From Raineya sp. (GTDB taxonomy: Bacteria; Bacteroidota; Bacteroidia; Cytophagales; Thermonemataceae): DNA of 64,000 bases. A program made the position numbers and the translations under genes. Positions 8,748 through 17,059 of this stretch are shown piece by piece. The notes beneath the pieces were generated by a model. The model worked only from the letters and a program-made list of their open reading frames with translations, had not been told where the DNA came from and did no database searches. Location: assembly GCA_025454915.1 (NCBI GenBank), contig JALONN010000009.1, positions 1 to 64,000 on the forward strand. The letters are read 5' to 3'. Each line of letters opens with the position of its first letter. The stretch's first letter is position 1.

Positions 8748-9325
8748 ACAATTATATTATTTAAACCAAGTAAAATCAATAAAAACAAATAATCCGAGAG
8801 TTTTTCTCTTAGTATTTTCAAAGCCTTCCCCATGTGATTTTCTACTGTTTTGATAGAAATATCCAGCTGATTGGCTATTTCTGCATATTTTAATTCGTCA
8901 TATCTGCTCAAACAAAAAACAATTCTACACTGTTCTGGCAAAGAGGCTATTGCTTCTTTTATTTTTGATTCTAATTCGTTTTCTATTGCCAAATGAGATG
9001 CAGGTTGGCTCTGCCCCTGCCCTATATTCATTTGATACTGCTCATATACATTTTTTACCTTTTGGTGTTTAAGTTTGTTGAGAGAAGTATTATGCACCAT
9101 TTTATACAAATACGACTTCAGAGAAATCTGAATATCCAAACTTTCTCTTTTTTCCCAAAACTGACAAAACACATTTTGAACGACTTCTTCGGCTTCATCC
9201 ATATCTTTGAGTACAGAATTGCCGTAATTACACAAACCCTGATAATAGGTTCTGAATAATTCTTCAAAAGCAGATTCATCACTACGCTGGATTCGCTCAA
9301 GTATAGTCATTATAGTATAAGACAA
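8744..9325 (-). CDS. ECF RNA polymerase sigma factor (FecI-like)
   Basis: A 193-residue sigma-70 family protein. Region 2 is at about 15-85 (ESAFEELFRTYYQGLCNYG, then DAEEVVQNVFCQFWEK) and region 4 at about 120-175 (ALPEQ-like SLPEQCRIVFCLSRY, then YAEIANQLDISIKTVENHM). Size and motifs fit the Bacteroidota ECF sigma group that pairs with FecR. A start at the second Met (9310) is also possible. It leads the operon and overlaps fecR by 4 bp. It probably directs transcription of this operon and perhaps unlinked genes once FecR releases it. Confidence 0.92.
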   Translation of the reverse strand: MSYTIMTILERIQRSDESAFEELFRTYYQGLCNYGNSVLKDMDEAEEVVQNVFCQFWEKRESLDIQISLKSYLYKMVHNTSLNKLKHQKVKNVYEQYQMNIGQGQSQPASHLAIENELESKIKEAIASLPEQCRIVFCLSRYDELKYAEIANQLDISIKTVENHMGKALKILREKLSDYLFLLILLGLNNIIV

Positions 9326-9466
9326 CTGATAAGATGTTCACCCCTATTTGGGTTTACAAAAATATTATAATTCTTCAATGCAAATCCTTCATACCCCAAA
9401 TTATTTTCTTTCATAAACTCAACTCCTCTGTTTATAAATAAAAAATGACCTTTAATAAAAAGTCTG

Positions 9467-9496
9467 TTTCGTTAATTAGCATTAACCCTATTTTTG
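9467..9496 (+). promoter_or_regulatory. Bacteroidota-type promoter for the gene at 9524
   Basis: TATTTTTG at 9489-9496 matches the TAnnTTTG -7 box, and TTTC at 9467-9470 is an 18-bp-spaced partial match to the -33 box. The start codon follows 27 bp downstream. It lies in the 199-bp gap opposite the leftward sigma operon. Confidence 0.45.
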
Positions 9497-9523
9497 TGAT
9501 GTATTCATTTAAATTTTACCTAT

Positions 9524-9970
9524 ATGAAAAAACTACTTTTCTCTGTTGCTTTATGTATTTTATCTATCAGCATTTATGCTCAAGGTGGTCGTCAGCAATT
9601 ATTAAATAAATATGTTGGTGAACGAAAAATGACACTTCAATGGCTTGATACAAGTCCTACAAAAAAATGTAAACCTGGCAAAGTAACGATTTCACAAGAA
9701 GATGGAACTTTTAATTTAAGTATCAAGGGCAGTCAGTATAAAAACGACAACGAATATGTAACCATAGAGGGTACAATTGAACCCATTTCTGCTACTGAAT
9801 TTAAGTTTACAGGTACAATTACTTCACAGGTAAGCTATATTTATGATGGAAAACCTTGTGTAAAATCTGGTACTTATACTTTCAAAAAGTGGAATGGACG
9901 TCCTTTTTATCGCCTCCAAGAAAAGACCAACTGTGATGGTTCCGCTGTCGATTATGTAGATATTTATTAA
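9524..9970 (+). CDS. Small secreted protein
   Basis: A 148-residue protein with a clear signal peptide (MKKLLFSVALCILSISIYAQ, cleavage after YAQ). The mature part is beta-rich and contains four Cys residues that could form disulfides. The C-terminal GTYTFKKWNGRPFYRLQEK resembles the end of a lipocalin-like or DUF-type beta barrel, but I do not recognise a family. It is preceded by its own promoter-like element and followed 32 bp later by the AIM24-family gene. Function unknown; periplasmic or extracellular location is likely. Confidence 0.65.
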   Translation: MKKLLFSVALCILSISIYAQGGRQQLLNKYVGERKMTLQWLDTSPTKKCKPGKVTISQEDGTFNLSIKGSQYKNDNEYVTIEGTIEPISATEFKFTGTITSQVSYIYDGKPCVKSGTYTFKKWNGRPFYRLQEKTNCDGSAVDYVDIY

Positions 9971-10002
9971 TTTTTTTCATAAACAAAAACTGATTACTAT
10001 TC

Positions 10003-10779
10003 ATGAAATCACATGAAATTGATTACAAGATTATTGGAAGTGACATCCAGATTGTAGAAATAGCCTTAGACCCTTCTGAAACTGTCATTGCAGAAGCTGG
10101 TGCCATGCTTTATATGGAAGATGGTATTAGTTTTGAAACAAAAATGGGTGATGGTGCAGAACCTGATAAAGGCTTCTTTTCTAAACTTGTGGATGCTGGG
10201 AAAAGAATGCTGACAGGCGAATCAGCATTTATGACTCACTTTACCAATCAAGGAAGCAAACGTTCACATGTAGCATTTGCAGCAGCTCACCCTGGTACTG
10301 TATTTCCCGTAGATTTATCAAAATTTCCTAAGAATACCATTATTTCTCAAAGTGGTAGCTTTTTATGTGCTGCCTTAGGAACTAAAATTTCAATCCATTT
10401 CAATAAAAAACTGGGTGCTGGTTTGTTTGGAGGAGAAGGATTCATTCTTCAGAAACTAGAAGGTGATGGAATGGCATTTTTGCATGCTGGAGGTACTATT
10501 ATAGAAAAAGAGTTAAACAATGAAACGCTAAGAGTTGATACAGGTTGTGTTGTTGCTTTTGAGTCAGGAATTGATTTTGATATTCAAAAAGCAGGAGGAT
10601 TAAAATCCATGATTTTTGGAGGAGAAGGTATATTTTTGGCTACTCTTAAAGGAACAGGAAAAATCTGGTTACAATCTATGCCATTTAGTAAACTCATTCA
10701 AACTATTTCTTCTGAAGTTTCATCTCCTAGTAAAGAAAAGTCTGCTGCTGGTTCATTAGTAGATATATTTGGAAAATAA
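10003..10779 (+). CDS. AIM24 / TIGR00266-family protein
   Basis: A 258-residue beta-helix-like protein. [24 protein letters not shown] (about 19-42), split into strand-turn repeats, and the Gly-rich runs [17 protein letters not shown] and [15 protein letters not shown] are typical of the AIM24/TIGR00266 family. Members are cytoplasmic and of uncertain function. The family is named after a mitochondrial inner-membrane organisation factor in yeast. In bacteria, AIM24 genes often neighbour ATP-grasp/DUF350 modules, and such a module begins 100 bp downstream here, though a strong terminator lies between. Confidence 0.85.
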   Translation: MKSHEIDYKIIGSDIQIVEIALDPSETVIAEAGAMLYMEDGISFETKMGDGAEPDKGFFSKLVDAGKRMLTGESAFMTHFTNQGSKRSHVAFAAAHPGTVFPVDLSKFPKNTIISQSGSFLCAALGTKISIHFNKKLGAGLFGGEGFILQKLEGDGMAFLHAGGTIIEKELNNETLRVDTGCVVAFESGIDFDIQKAGGLKSMIFGGEGIFLATLKGTGKIWLQSMPFSKLIQTISSEVSSPSKEKSAAGSLVDIFGK

Positions 10780-10800
10780 TTCGAATGCTTTTACCTGAGC

Positions 10801-10840
10801 ATAAGTCTTTAGGAATATATTTCTAAAGACTTATTTTTTT
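10801..10840 (+). terminator. Rho-independent terminator after AIM24-family gene
   Basis: ATAAGTCTTTAG and CTAAAGACTTAT form a 12-bp perfect stem with a 10-nt loop, then a run of T. It separates the AIM24 gene from the YgiB-like operon. Confidence 0.85.
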
Positions 10841-10881
10841 ATCATTTCTTTATTATCTTGTCACTCAATATCCATATTTTT

Positions 10882-11208
10882 ATGAGTAAAAAACGTTCAA
10901 AGGCTATTGTATTGGGACTCACCATTTTTTTAGCTCAATCTTGTAGACAAGATAATTGGATTGAAGGTGATAAATCCAAAGATACTCTTGTGCGAGGAAG
11001 CCACTATCGTTATCACAGAGGTTATTATTATCCTATCATCAGAGGACGTATCTCCCCTGATTCCTATAATGGTTATACCCATTCCGATTTTAAGAGTAGT
11101 TCATTTAAAGGCTATACAAAAAAATCTTCTTCATGGGGTAGTGGAAGCCATTCATCCTCTCGAAAAAGTGGTGGTTTTGGTACATCTTTTCGTTCTTCAA
11201 GGTCTTAA
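10882..11208 (+). CDS. YgiB-like Ser/Gly-rich lipoprotein
   Basis: A 108-residue protein. I chose the ATG at 10882 because it gives MSKKRSKAIVLGLTIFLAQSC, a lipoprotein signal with Cys21, whereas the upstream ATG at 10858 spoils the signal. The mature part is very Ser/Gly/Tyr/Arg rich and ends FGTSFRSSRS, with the SFK/SF-type repeats seen in YgiB/DUF1190-like proteins. The gene lies 11 bp before a glutathionylspermidine-synthase-like ATP-grasp gene, the same order as ygiB-ygiC in E. coli. It may be a substrate or exported partner of that ligase. Homology is inferred from composition and context. Confidence 0.6.
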   Translation: MSKKRSKAIVLGLTIFLAQSCRQDNWIEGDKSKDTLVRGSHYRYHRGYYYPIIRGRISPDSYNGYTHSDFKSSSFKGYTKKSSSWGSGSHSSSRKSGGFGTSFRSSRS

Positions 11209-11219
11209 AATAATTATCT

Positions 11220-12347
11220 ATGAAGCGTTTACAAATTAATGAAAGAGAGAATTGGAAAGATATTGTTGAGGGACAAGGACTCATTTTTCATTCAACAGAA
11301 GGGAAATATTGGGATGAGTCGGCTTGTTATGCCTTTTCTGAAAAAGAAATTCTTGACTTGGAAAAAGCCACCAACGAATTGTACGAAATGTGTCTTGAAG
11401 CTACAGAGTTTGTTATTTCAAGAGGGCTTTACAAAGAGTTTGGCATTCCTGAGAAATATATTGCAGGTATTGAGCATAGCTGGAACAATGAGTTTCCCTC
11501 TATTTATGGGCGTTTTGATTTAGCTTTTGATGGAAAAAATATAAAAATGCTGGAGTTTAATGCTGATACTCCAACAGCCTTACTGGAAGCTTCTGTCATT
11601 CAATGGCATTGGTTATTAGACTATTATGCTTCTGCTGACCAGTTTAATTCTATTCATGAACATCTTCTAGAGCATTTTAAAGTTTTGAAACCCTACTTTT
11701 TAAATGACTCGTTGCATTTTACTTGTGTTGAAGAAAGCATTGAGGATTACATGACAACAGCATATTTAATGGATTGTGCTTCACAAACTGGCTATAAAAC
11801 CAATTTGCTTTATATTTCTGATATCAGTTATGATGAAGAGCAAAATGCTTTTTTAGATATTGAAAATAAAGAAATTAAAAATATTTTTAAACTCTATCCT
11901 TATGACTGGATGATGCATGAGGAGTTTGGAGAATATCTACTCACTACCATGCATAAAATGTATTGGGTAGAACCCATGTGGAAATGTATTCCCAATAATA
12001 AAATGATTTTAAAGATTTTATGGGATCTATATCCACATCATCCTTATCTTCTGCCCACTCATACAAGCCCCATTACAAAAAGTTATGTAAAAAAGCCTCT
12101 GATGTCGAGAGAAGGAAGTAATATTGAAATATTCCATGATGGGAAAATCATAGCTCAAACAGATGGTGAATATGGAGAAGAAGGGTTTATTTATCAGGAG
12201 TATTTTGAAATACCCTCTTTCGATGGACATATACCTACAATCGGAAGCTGGCTTATTGGAGAAAATTCGTGTGGGATAGGAATTAGAGAAAATACATCAA
12301 GAATTGTTGACAATTTTAGTCGTTTTGTACCTCATTATTTTATTTAA
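11220..12347 (+). CDS. Glutathionylspermidine synthase-like ATP-grasp ligase (YgiC-like)
   Basis: A 375-residue protein. The N-terminal part (ENWKDIVEGQGLIFHSTEG, then YWDESACYAFSEKEI) and the segment YGRFDLAFDGKNIKMLEFNADTPTALLEA, read as YGRFDLAF and EFNADTPTALLEA, are hallmarks of the glutathionylspermidine synthase ATP-grasp family. The C-terminal ATP-grasp residues include REGSNIEI and IGSWLIGE. The family joins an amine or amino acid to a carboxylate using ATP; the true substrate of YgiC-type enzymes is not settled. The usual amidase domain of bifunctional Gsp is absent. The gene sits between a YgiB-like lipoprotein and DUF350, a recurrent operon. Confidence 0.88.
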   Translation: MKRLQINERENWKDIVEGQGLIFHSTEGKYWDESACYAFSEKEILDLEKATNELYEMCLEATEFVISRGLYKEFGIPEKYIAGIEHSWNNEFPSIYGRFDLAFDGKNIKMLEFNADTPTALLEASVIQWHWLLDYYASADQFNSIHEHLLEHFKVLKPYFLNDSLHFTCVEESIEDYMTTAYLMDCASQTGYKTNLLYISDISYDEEQNAFLDIENKEIKNIFKLYPYDWMMHEEFGEYLLTTMHKMYWVEPMWKCIPNNKMILKILWDLYPHHPYLLPTHTSPITKSYVKKPLMSREGSNIEIFHDGKIIAQTDGEYGEEGFIYQEYFEIPSFDGHIPTIGSWLIGENSCGIGIRENTSRIVDNFSRFVPHYFI

Positions 12348-12366
12348 ACTTTAAATTTTTACTTTT

Positions 12367-12573
12367 ATGGATCAATTACTCCACAGCATTACACAAGTTC
12401 TTGTTTTTTCTGTATTGGGCATTCTTTTGGCATTATTGGGTTATAAAGTAATAGACTGGATAACACCAGGGAATATGTCCAAACAAATTTCAGAAGGAAA
12501 TATAGCAATGGCAATTTTAGGTGGTTTTATGATTTTAGGAATATGCCTTATCATTGCTACAGCCATTAGTTAA
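12367..12573 (+). CDS. DUF350 small membrane protein
   Basis: A 68-residue protein with two hydrophobic helices (FSVLGILLALLGYKVIDWI about 14-32, and MAILGGFMILGICLIIATAI about 48-67) linked by the polar TPGNMSKQISEGN. This matches a single DUF350 unit; many homologs have two or more in tandem. It lies 19 bp after the ATP-grasp gene, completing the YgiB-like / YgiC-like / DUF350 operon. The protein is an inner-membrane component of this polyamine- or peptide-ligase-type module. Its molecular function is unknown. Confidence 0.85.
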   Translation: MDQLLHSITQVLVFSVLGILLALLGYKVIDWITPGNMSKQISEGNIAMAILGGFMILGICLIIATAIS

Positions 12574-12668
12574 AAAAAATCTGTTTTCTGTAAAACAAAA
12601 TAATTTTTTCGTAAAAAGACTCTCTTTTATTATAGCTATTTTTTTCATGTTTGTACAAAATACATTTT

Positions 12669-13385
12669 ATGAAAAAAATAGCTTTTTATATTGCCTTTTT
12701 GACTTTCATCTTTGTAAGTCAATCTTTTGGACAAAATATTCCTTCCTTAGAAGGTAAATGGTACAATCATGATACCCAAGAAATGTTTGTAATTACCACA
12801 GATGCTGATGGTTCTGTAAAAGGAAAAGGCGTATATTATTCTAAGGGAAATCAGCGATTTAGAATGCTTCAAATTTCTACTCAAACCCCTAAAGATGATG
12901 CCTATTCTGGTAAAGTCTATTACCTCAAAGTCTATGACCCTAAAAATATTAATTTGGGCTGGGAGCTGACTGCCAATAACTCTCCAGGTGGTATCATTGT
13001 ACATGTTGTAAAAGCAGGTAGTAAAAATACTTCTTATTTTGGCAATATGAAACGCTTAGACGAGACCATTAATGTTACCTATCAGAATAGAACATCTGCC
13101 TATGAAGAGATTTCAGGCTTTTTATTTAATCTGCAAACTAAATTTGCTCCACTAGATGACCCAGAGAATAAACTTACATTTGAAGGTGCTGTGGAAGGCA
13201 CACCTGACAGAGCACTATACAAAGGAATATATGCAAATGTAAAACTTGACCCCAACACCCATAAAATGTCATTCAATCATGCTGTTTTGGGAAATGTAGT
13301 TACCAAATTGGAGTATATGATGGGCTGGCAATTGACTTTGACTAATGTTGTAAATAAAAAATCTATTATATTTATGCAAAATTAA
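12669..13385 (+). CDS. Secreted protein, DUF2147-like
   Basis: A 238-residue protein; the ATG at 12669 gives a clean signal peptide (MKKIAFYIAFLTFIFVSQSF, cleavage after GQ). The mature N-terminus PSLEGKWYNHDTQEMFVI and later YYSKGNQRFRML fit DUF2147-type secreted proteins, where a conserved GxW opens a small beta barrel. The second half (about 120-238) carries another beta-rich region I cannot place. It lies 11 bp before a lipoprotein gene, so both are probably one unit. The function of the family is unknown. Confidence 0.65.
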   Translation: MKKIAFYIAFLTFIFVSQSFGQNIPSLEGKWYNHDTQEMFVITTDADGSVKGKGVYYSKGNQRFRMLQISTQTPKDDAYSGKVYYLKVYDPKNINLGWELTANNSPGGIIVHVVKAGSKNTSYFGNMKRLDETINVTYQNRTSAYEEISGFLFNLQTKFAPLDDPENKLTFEGAVEGTPDRALYKGIYANVKLDPNTHKMSFNHAVLGNVVTKLEYMMGWQLTLTNVVNKKSIIFMQN

Positions 13386-13396
13386 AGAACATAAAT

Positions 13397-14158
13397 ATGC
13401 TGAAAAAAGTATTTCTAGTAGGCTTAATAGCCTTTACAACTTGGAACTGTAAAGAAAAAGACAACAAAAAAGGAGCAGATATTCAAAATAATACAAAAGC
13501 TCCTCTAAAAGAAGATACCACCAAACGCAAGGATACTACTGATGTAGTAGAGCAGATCACTCCTTTATCTTCATTTAATGGTGTGTATTTTTGTCCAGAA
13601 ACAAAAGAATTGTATTACCTTGAAGGAGATGAAAACTCCATAAAAAAGATATTTTATACAAAAGCTAAAAGTAAATTTGCTGAACAAAAAATAATTGAGC
13701 AGAAAAAAATACCTATGGAAAGCAGTCCTTTAGACCCAGATTATTTACTCAAAACTACACGAGAACATAAATTTGGTGTTTATCCTAGTGGACAAAGATA
13801 TTTTGTGAGAAAAGATAAAGAGACAGAACTTGTATTTTTTAAGCTTACTGAAAAGCTTTCATTTTTCGACTCTGAACAAAATCCTAATATTATTCTAGCT
13901 GAGGCTCTTTCTCAGAGCTATCTTGAAGAAAACAGTAAATCAGATAAATCTATTGTCATCAATCAACTGGAAATGCGTTATTCTTTAGGCTTTAAACGTG
14001 GTGGAGAGGATATTGTAGCCATTGTTAAAGATGATTTAAGTATAGAAATGACCGTTCCTGAAGGAAAAATTCTGATTAAAGATGGAATGGGAGCAATTAA
14101 TTTAGAAGTGAAGCCTCAAGGAAAACCTTCTTATACACTCATCCAGAAGACAAAATAA
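13397..14158 (+). CDS. Lipoprotein of unknown function
   Basis: A 253-residue protein with a lipoprotein signal (MLKKVFLVGLIAFTTWNC, Cys18), followed by a Lys/Asp/Thr-rich tether (about 19-50) and a mixed alpha/beta body. I recognise no domain. It follows the DUF2147-like gene by 11 bp and ends in a bidirectional terminator, so the two form a short operon of exported proteins. Confidence 0.65.
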   Translation: MLKKVFLVGLIAFTTWNCKEKDNKKGADIQNNTKAPLKEDTTKRKDTTDVVEQITPLSSFNGVYFCPETKELYYLEGDENSIKKIFYTKAKSKFAEQKIIEQKKIPMESSPLDPDYLLKTTREHKFGVYPSGQRYFVRKDKETELVFFKLTEKLSFFDSEQNPNIILAEALSQSYLEENSKSDKSIVINQLEMRYSLGFKRGGEDIVAIVKDDLSIEMTVPEGKILIKDGMGAINLEVKPQGKPSYTLIQKTK

Positions 14159-14181
14159 GCCTTCAAAAAGGCTTATTTTGT
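14152..14181. terminator. Bidirectional terminator between convergent genes
   Basis: AAAATAAGCCTT and AAGGCTTATTTT form a 12-bp perfect stem around CAAA. The stem overlaps the last codons and stop of the lipoprotein gene and immediately precedes the stop of the leftward gene. A-runs and T-runs on either side allow use in both directions. Confidence 0.85.
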
Positions 14182-15225
14182 TTATTGAGCTGTCATCAGA
14201 AATGCTAAATCCTGCAATACAATTTTATAGTCAGGCATATAATCTGTATCTATCAGAGAATTTGAACTGGCAATATCAGTATGTGTAAGCAAGATGGTCT
14301 TTTTTTCTCCTTCGTTTTTAGACTTCATTTTAAGATATTTAGGAATATTGGGAGAACTTTTACCTGCCTTCAATGCCTCAAAAGTTTCCTGATTCATCAC
14401 TGTTTGAATTAAAGTTTTCTTGAGCATTTTATGTTTGGAAGATCTTTTTATTTTTCCACTTGCTCCTCTTTTGGTAATATCTCTTTGTCTGTAAGTATCT
14501 GTCAGTCTGATGGATATTTTTATTTTTTTATAAAATCTGGCTTTCAACTCAAACAGATTATATGTCCAGAAATCTGTTTGCAAGCTGATGAGTCTTGGAT
14601 GCTTGTAGTTATCTTTAATTCCTGTTTTTTGTGTAGAAAGTTTATGCTTCTGAAAATTCAGGAAAAGGTTCAATTTTGAATCTTCTTCTATGTCATCTTT
14701 TAAGGTATAAAGTAAAGGCATTACAAATTGCTCTACAAAATCGAGATTGGGTATAAAAAGTAATTTTTCTTTTAGGATACTTATTTTTTCATACTTCTGA
14801 GCTTCATCATTATAATTTTTTAGATGTTCAGCATAGATGCTTTTTTCTTTATAATATTCTTTGTTTTTAACAAAAAAAGTAATAATTCCAGCTATCAACG
14901 CTAAAGGTAACGACTGAACAAACGAAAATTTTGCAAACCAAGAAAGGAACGCCAGTACAATTACAATGATAATGGCTGTTGCAATTCCTTCAGAAATTGG
15001 ATTGACGGGCTTTCGGGGTTCTTGAGGCTTTTTTAGTTGAACTTTTAAAATATCCTTTTTATATCCATTTATTTGCATAAGCAATAATAAATAAACATTC
15101 CATTCCTGAAAATTGTATTCACCTTGTATCTGCTGATGGCTTTTAATAGAATTCTGAATTTTTTCAGGCAACTGGTGATACAATTCTAAGATTTTTTCGA
15201 GCTTCTCAGGCAATGTATTTTTCAT
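14182..15225 (-). CDS. Membrane protein, DUF3137-like
   Basis: A 347-residue protein with a hydrophilic N-terminal helix region (1-75), two membrane segments at about 83-104 (TAIIIVIVLAFLSWFAKF) and 108-122 (LPLALIAGIITFFV), then a coiled-coil stretch and a C-terminal cytoplasmic domain. The layout of two central helices and a soluble C-terminal domain resembles DUF3137 proteins, but this is tentative. It lies 10 bp after the channel gene and is probably cotranscribed with it. Function unknown. Confidence 0.5.
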   Translation of the reverse strand: MKNTLPEKLEKILELYHQLPEKIQNSIKSHQQIQGEYNFQEWNVYLLLLMQINGYKKDILKVQLKKPQEPRKPVNPISEGIATAIIIVIVLAFLSWFAKFSFVQSLPLALIAGIITFFVKNKEYYKEKSIYAEHLKNYNDEAQKYEKISILKEKLLFIPNLDFVEQFVMPLLYTLKDDIEEDSKLNLFLNFQKHKLSTQKTGIKDNYKHPRLISLQTDFWTYNLFELKARFYKKIKISIRLTDTYRQRDITKRGASGKIKRSSKHKMLKKTLIQTVMNQETFEALKAGKSSPNIPKYLKMKSKNEGEKKTILLTHTDIASSNSLIDTDYMPDYKIVLQDLAFLMTAQ

Positions 15226-15234
15226 ATGGTTCTT

Positions 15235-17025
15235 TTATTGGATAATTTGAGAAATAAGAGCTACACTAAAGATACTTAATAAAAACCAGCCTATAAAACC
15301 TTCTATAACTGTAAGATATTTGGCTACTCCTTCCACTGGAATGTTTCCAAAGCCCAGCGTAGAAAACACATTTACACTCAGCATCAGGGCATTTAAAGCC
15401 TTGATAAATCCCATATACAAAAACGAAGATAACAATACACCTAAGTAAATCAGTTTTACAAATTTCTTTTTTCTTTCAGAAATTTCATTCCATCTGCCAG
15501 CATAAGTATCTACTTTTCTGATAAATTTTACTTTTAAATATTCCCATCGTCTCATTTGGTAGGCAGGCAAGGCAAAAAAACGAATAAAACGAGGTATAAT
15601 ATCCCGATTTCTCCGAATTTGTCTTTGTAATGCAAAAGCTGCTTTGGGTGTTTCATGGGTAAAAATACATTCACTCAGTTTCTTATTTTCTACAAAATAT
15701 TTGGTAAATGCCTGTATTCTGTTGTAATAGTTGTATTCATCGGGTAAATTATTGGTATTGGGAAAGAAAAAATACACCAGAGAAAAAAACAGAATCACAT
15801 AACCAGACCAAACCATTGCCTTGATAGGATTTGTACCATAATCACAAAACATTTCAAGGAAAGTATTCATAAGCCACGAGAAATATAGAGAAAAGTCATT
15901 TTTCTGATTAAGTTTCTTTCTTAAAAAGGCAGTTTCTATATTTTTCCATTCAACATAACAGTAATTTGCATCCAAACGATTTCCTTGTGTTTTATAACTT
16001 GAATATAATAAGGCATATACAGAAATGAGGGCATTGAAGTCATAATCTTCTTGAATATTTTGGAGGTGTTTTCCTGAAATAAAGACCTCCTTATCTGTTT
16101 TGATGGCTATTCTGTAATTTGAAATCTGATTCCAGTCTAATTTAGAATTAGCAGGATTAAAGCTTAAAGCCTCTGCTAAGAACAGATTTGAGGTTTTCAG
16201 TCCTTTTAAATTCAGTTGATTGCCTACAATGGCAAATGAAAGGTCTAGTATTGTATTAGAGACGAGCCTAACAAGCTCTAAATTATTAAAAGTGGCATTC
16301 CGAAGTGAAAAAATAAGGTCTGATTGTAGCGGAATTTTCAATTCACAGTCTATCATTCTTAAAGAGAATGGATTGCTTCTGTTTTCAATATCAAAAAATT
16401 TTGGTTTTCTAAGCAGATTATCAATAGCACTTTGAGAAACGTTTACTTTGGGATGATTGTAGAAATCTTCATCGTATGTCAGGAGGCATTTCTTAAATGT
16501 AATATGGTCTGTTACAGTTGCATTCTCCGACATATCAAAACCCAATCTGAAAGTACAGTTCTCAAATTCGGCAAATTGCATTTCACCACCTCGAATGGTA
16601 AAATTACTTTTGAATTCACAATTTCTGAAAAATAAGTGTACATTTTTACATCTTCTAAAAGAAACAGGTCCTTCAAATACAAAATCTCGAAGTACAAACC
16701 AATAAGACATTGAAAACTCGCAGTCTATGAAATCAACACCTTTTTTGATAATAATTTTTTTAGAAGCTCCTTTGGAAAATCGGCTATCCCAAGGGTTGTC
16801 TTTGAGTCTATCAAATTCTACTTTTGCTCCTCTGATAATCACAAAACCATTTTGGCTGTAAAAAGCCACAGGACTACCCACAGTAGCAGCAGAAAATGGG
16901 TCTGACTGATCATGAATCATCACCTCAAATAAATCGTTGAATGAAACCTGTTTGTCGTCTATTCTGCTGGCTTTTACCAGAATACTCAGAAAAAGTATCA
17001 GAATCAGGAGGAAATATTTTTTCAT
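15235..17025 (-). CDS. Ion channel with beta-helix/pentapeptide-like extracytoplasmic domain
   Basis: A 596-residue protein. A signal-like N-terminus (MKKYFLLILILFLSILVKA) precedes about 300 residues of short aromatic/Cys repeats such as FIDCEF, FRNCEF, FENCTF and FKKCLL, typical of a right-handed beta-helix or pentapeptide-like stack. A membrane helix near 400-418 (MVWSGYVILFFSLVYFF) and one near 530 follow. The C-terminal pore loop STLGFGNIP has the potassium-channel filter TLGFG at 556-560, then a last helix. It therefore resembles a two-TM Ion_trans_2 channel carrying a large exported sensor. Selectivity for K+ is inferred from the filter. It neighbours a DUF3137-like membrane protein. 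Confidence 0.75.
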   Translation of the reverse strand: MKKYFLLILILFLSILVKASRIDDKQVSFNDLFEVMIHDQSDPFSAATVGSPVAFYSQNGFVIIRGAKVEFDRLKDNPWDSRFSKGASKKIIIKKGVDFIDCEFSMSYWFVLRDFVFEGPVSFRRCKNVHLFFRNCEFKSNFTIRGGEMQFAEFENCTFRLGFDMSENATVTDHITFKKCLLTYDEDFYNHPKVNVSQSAIDNLLRKPKFFDIENRSNPFSLRMIDCELKIPLQSDLIFSLRNATFNNLELVRLVSNTILDLSFAIVGNQLNLKGLKTSNLFLAEALSFNPANSKLDWNQISNYRIAIKTDKEVFISGKHLQNIQEDYDFNALISVYALLYSSYKTQGNRLDANYCYVEWKNIETAFLRKKLNQKNDFSLYFSWLMNTFLEMFCDYGTNPIKAMVWSGYVILFFSLVYFFFPNTNNLPDEYNYYNRIQAFTKYFVENKKLSECIFTHETPKAAFALQRQIRRNRDIIPRFIRFFALPAYQMRRWEYLKVKFIRKVDTYAGRWNEISERKKKFVKLIYLGVLLSSFLYMGFIKALNALMLSVNVFSTLGFGNIPVEGVAKYLTVIEGFIGWFLLSIFSVALISQIIQ

Positions 17026-17059
17026 AGTTTGGTCATATTCTTTGTCCTCAAAAATACGT

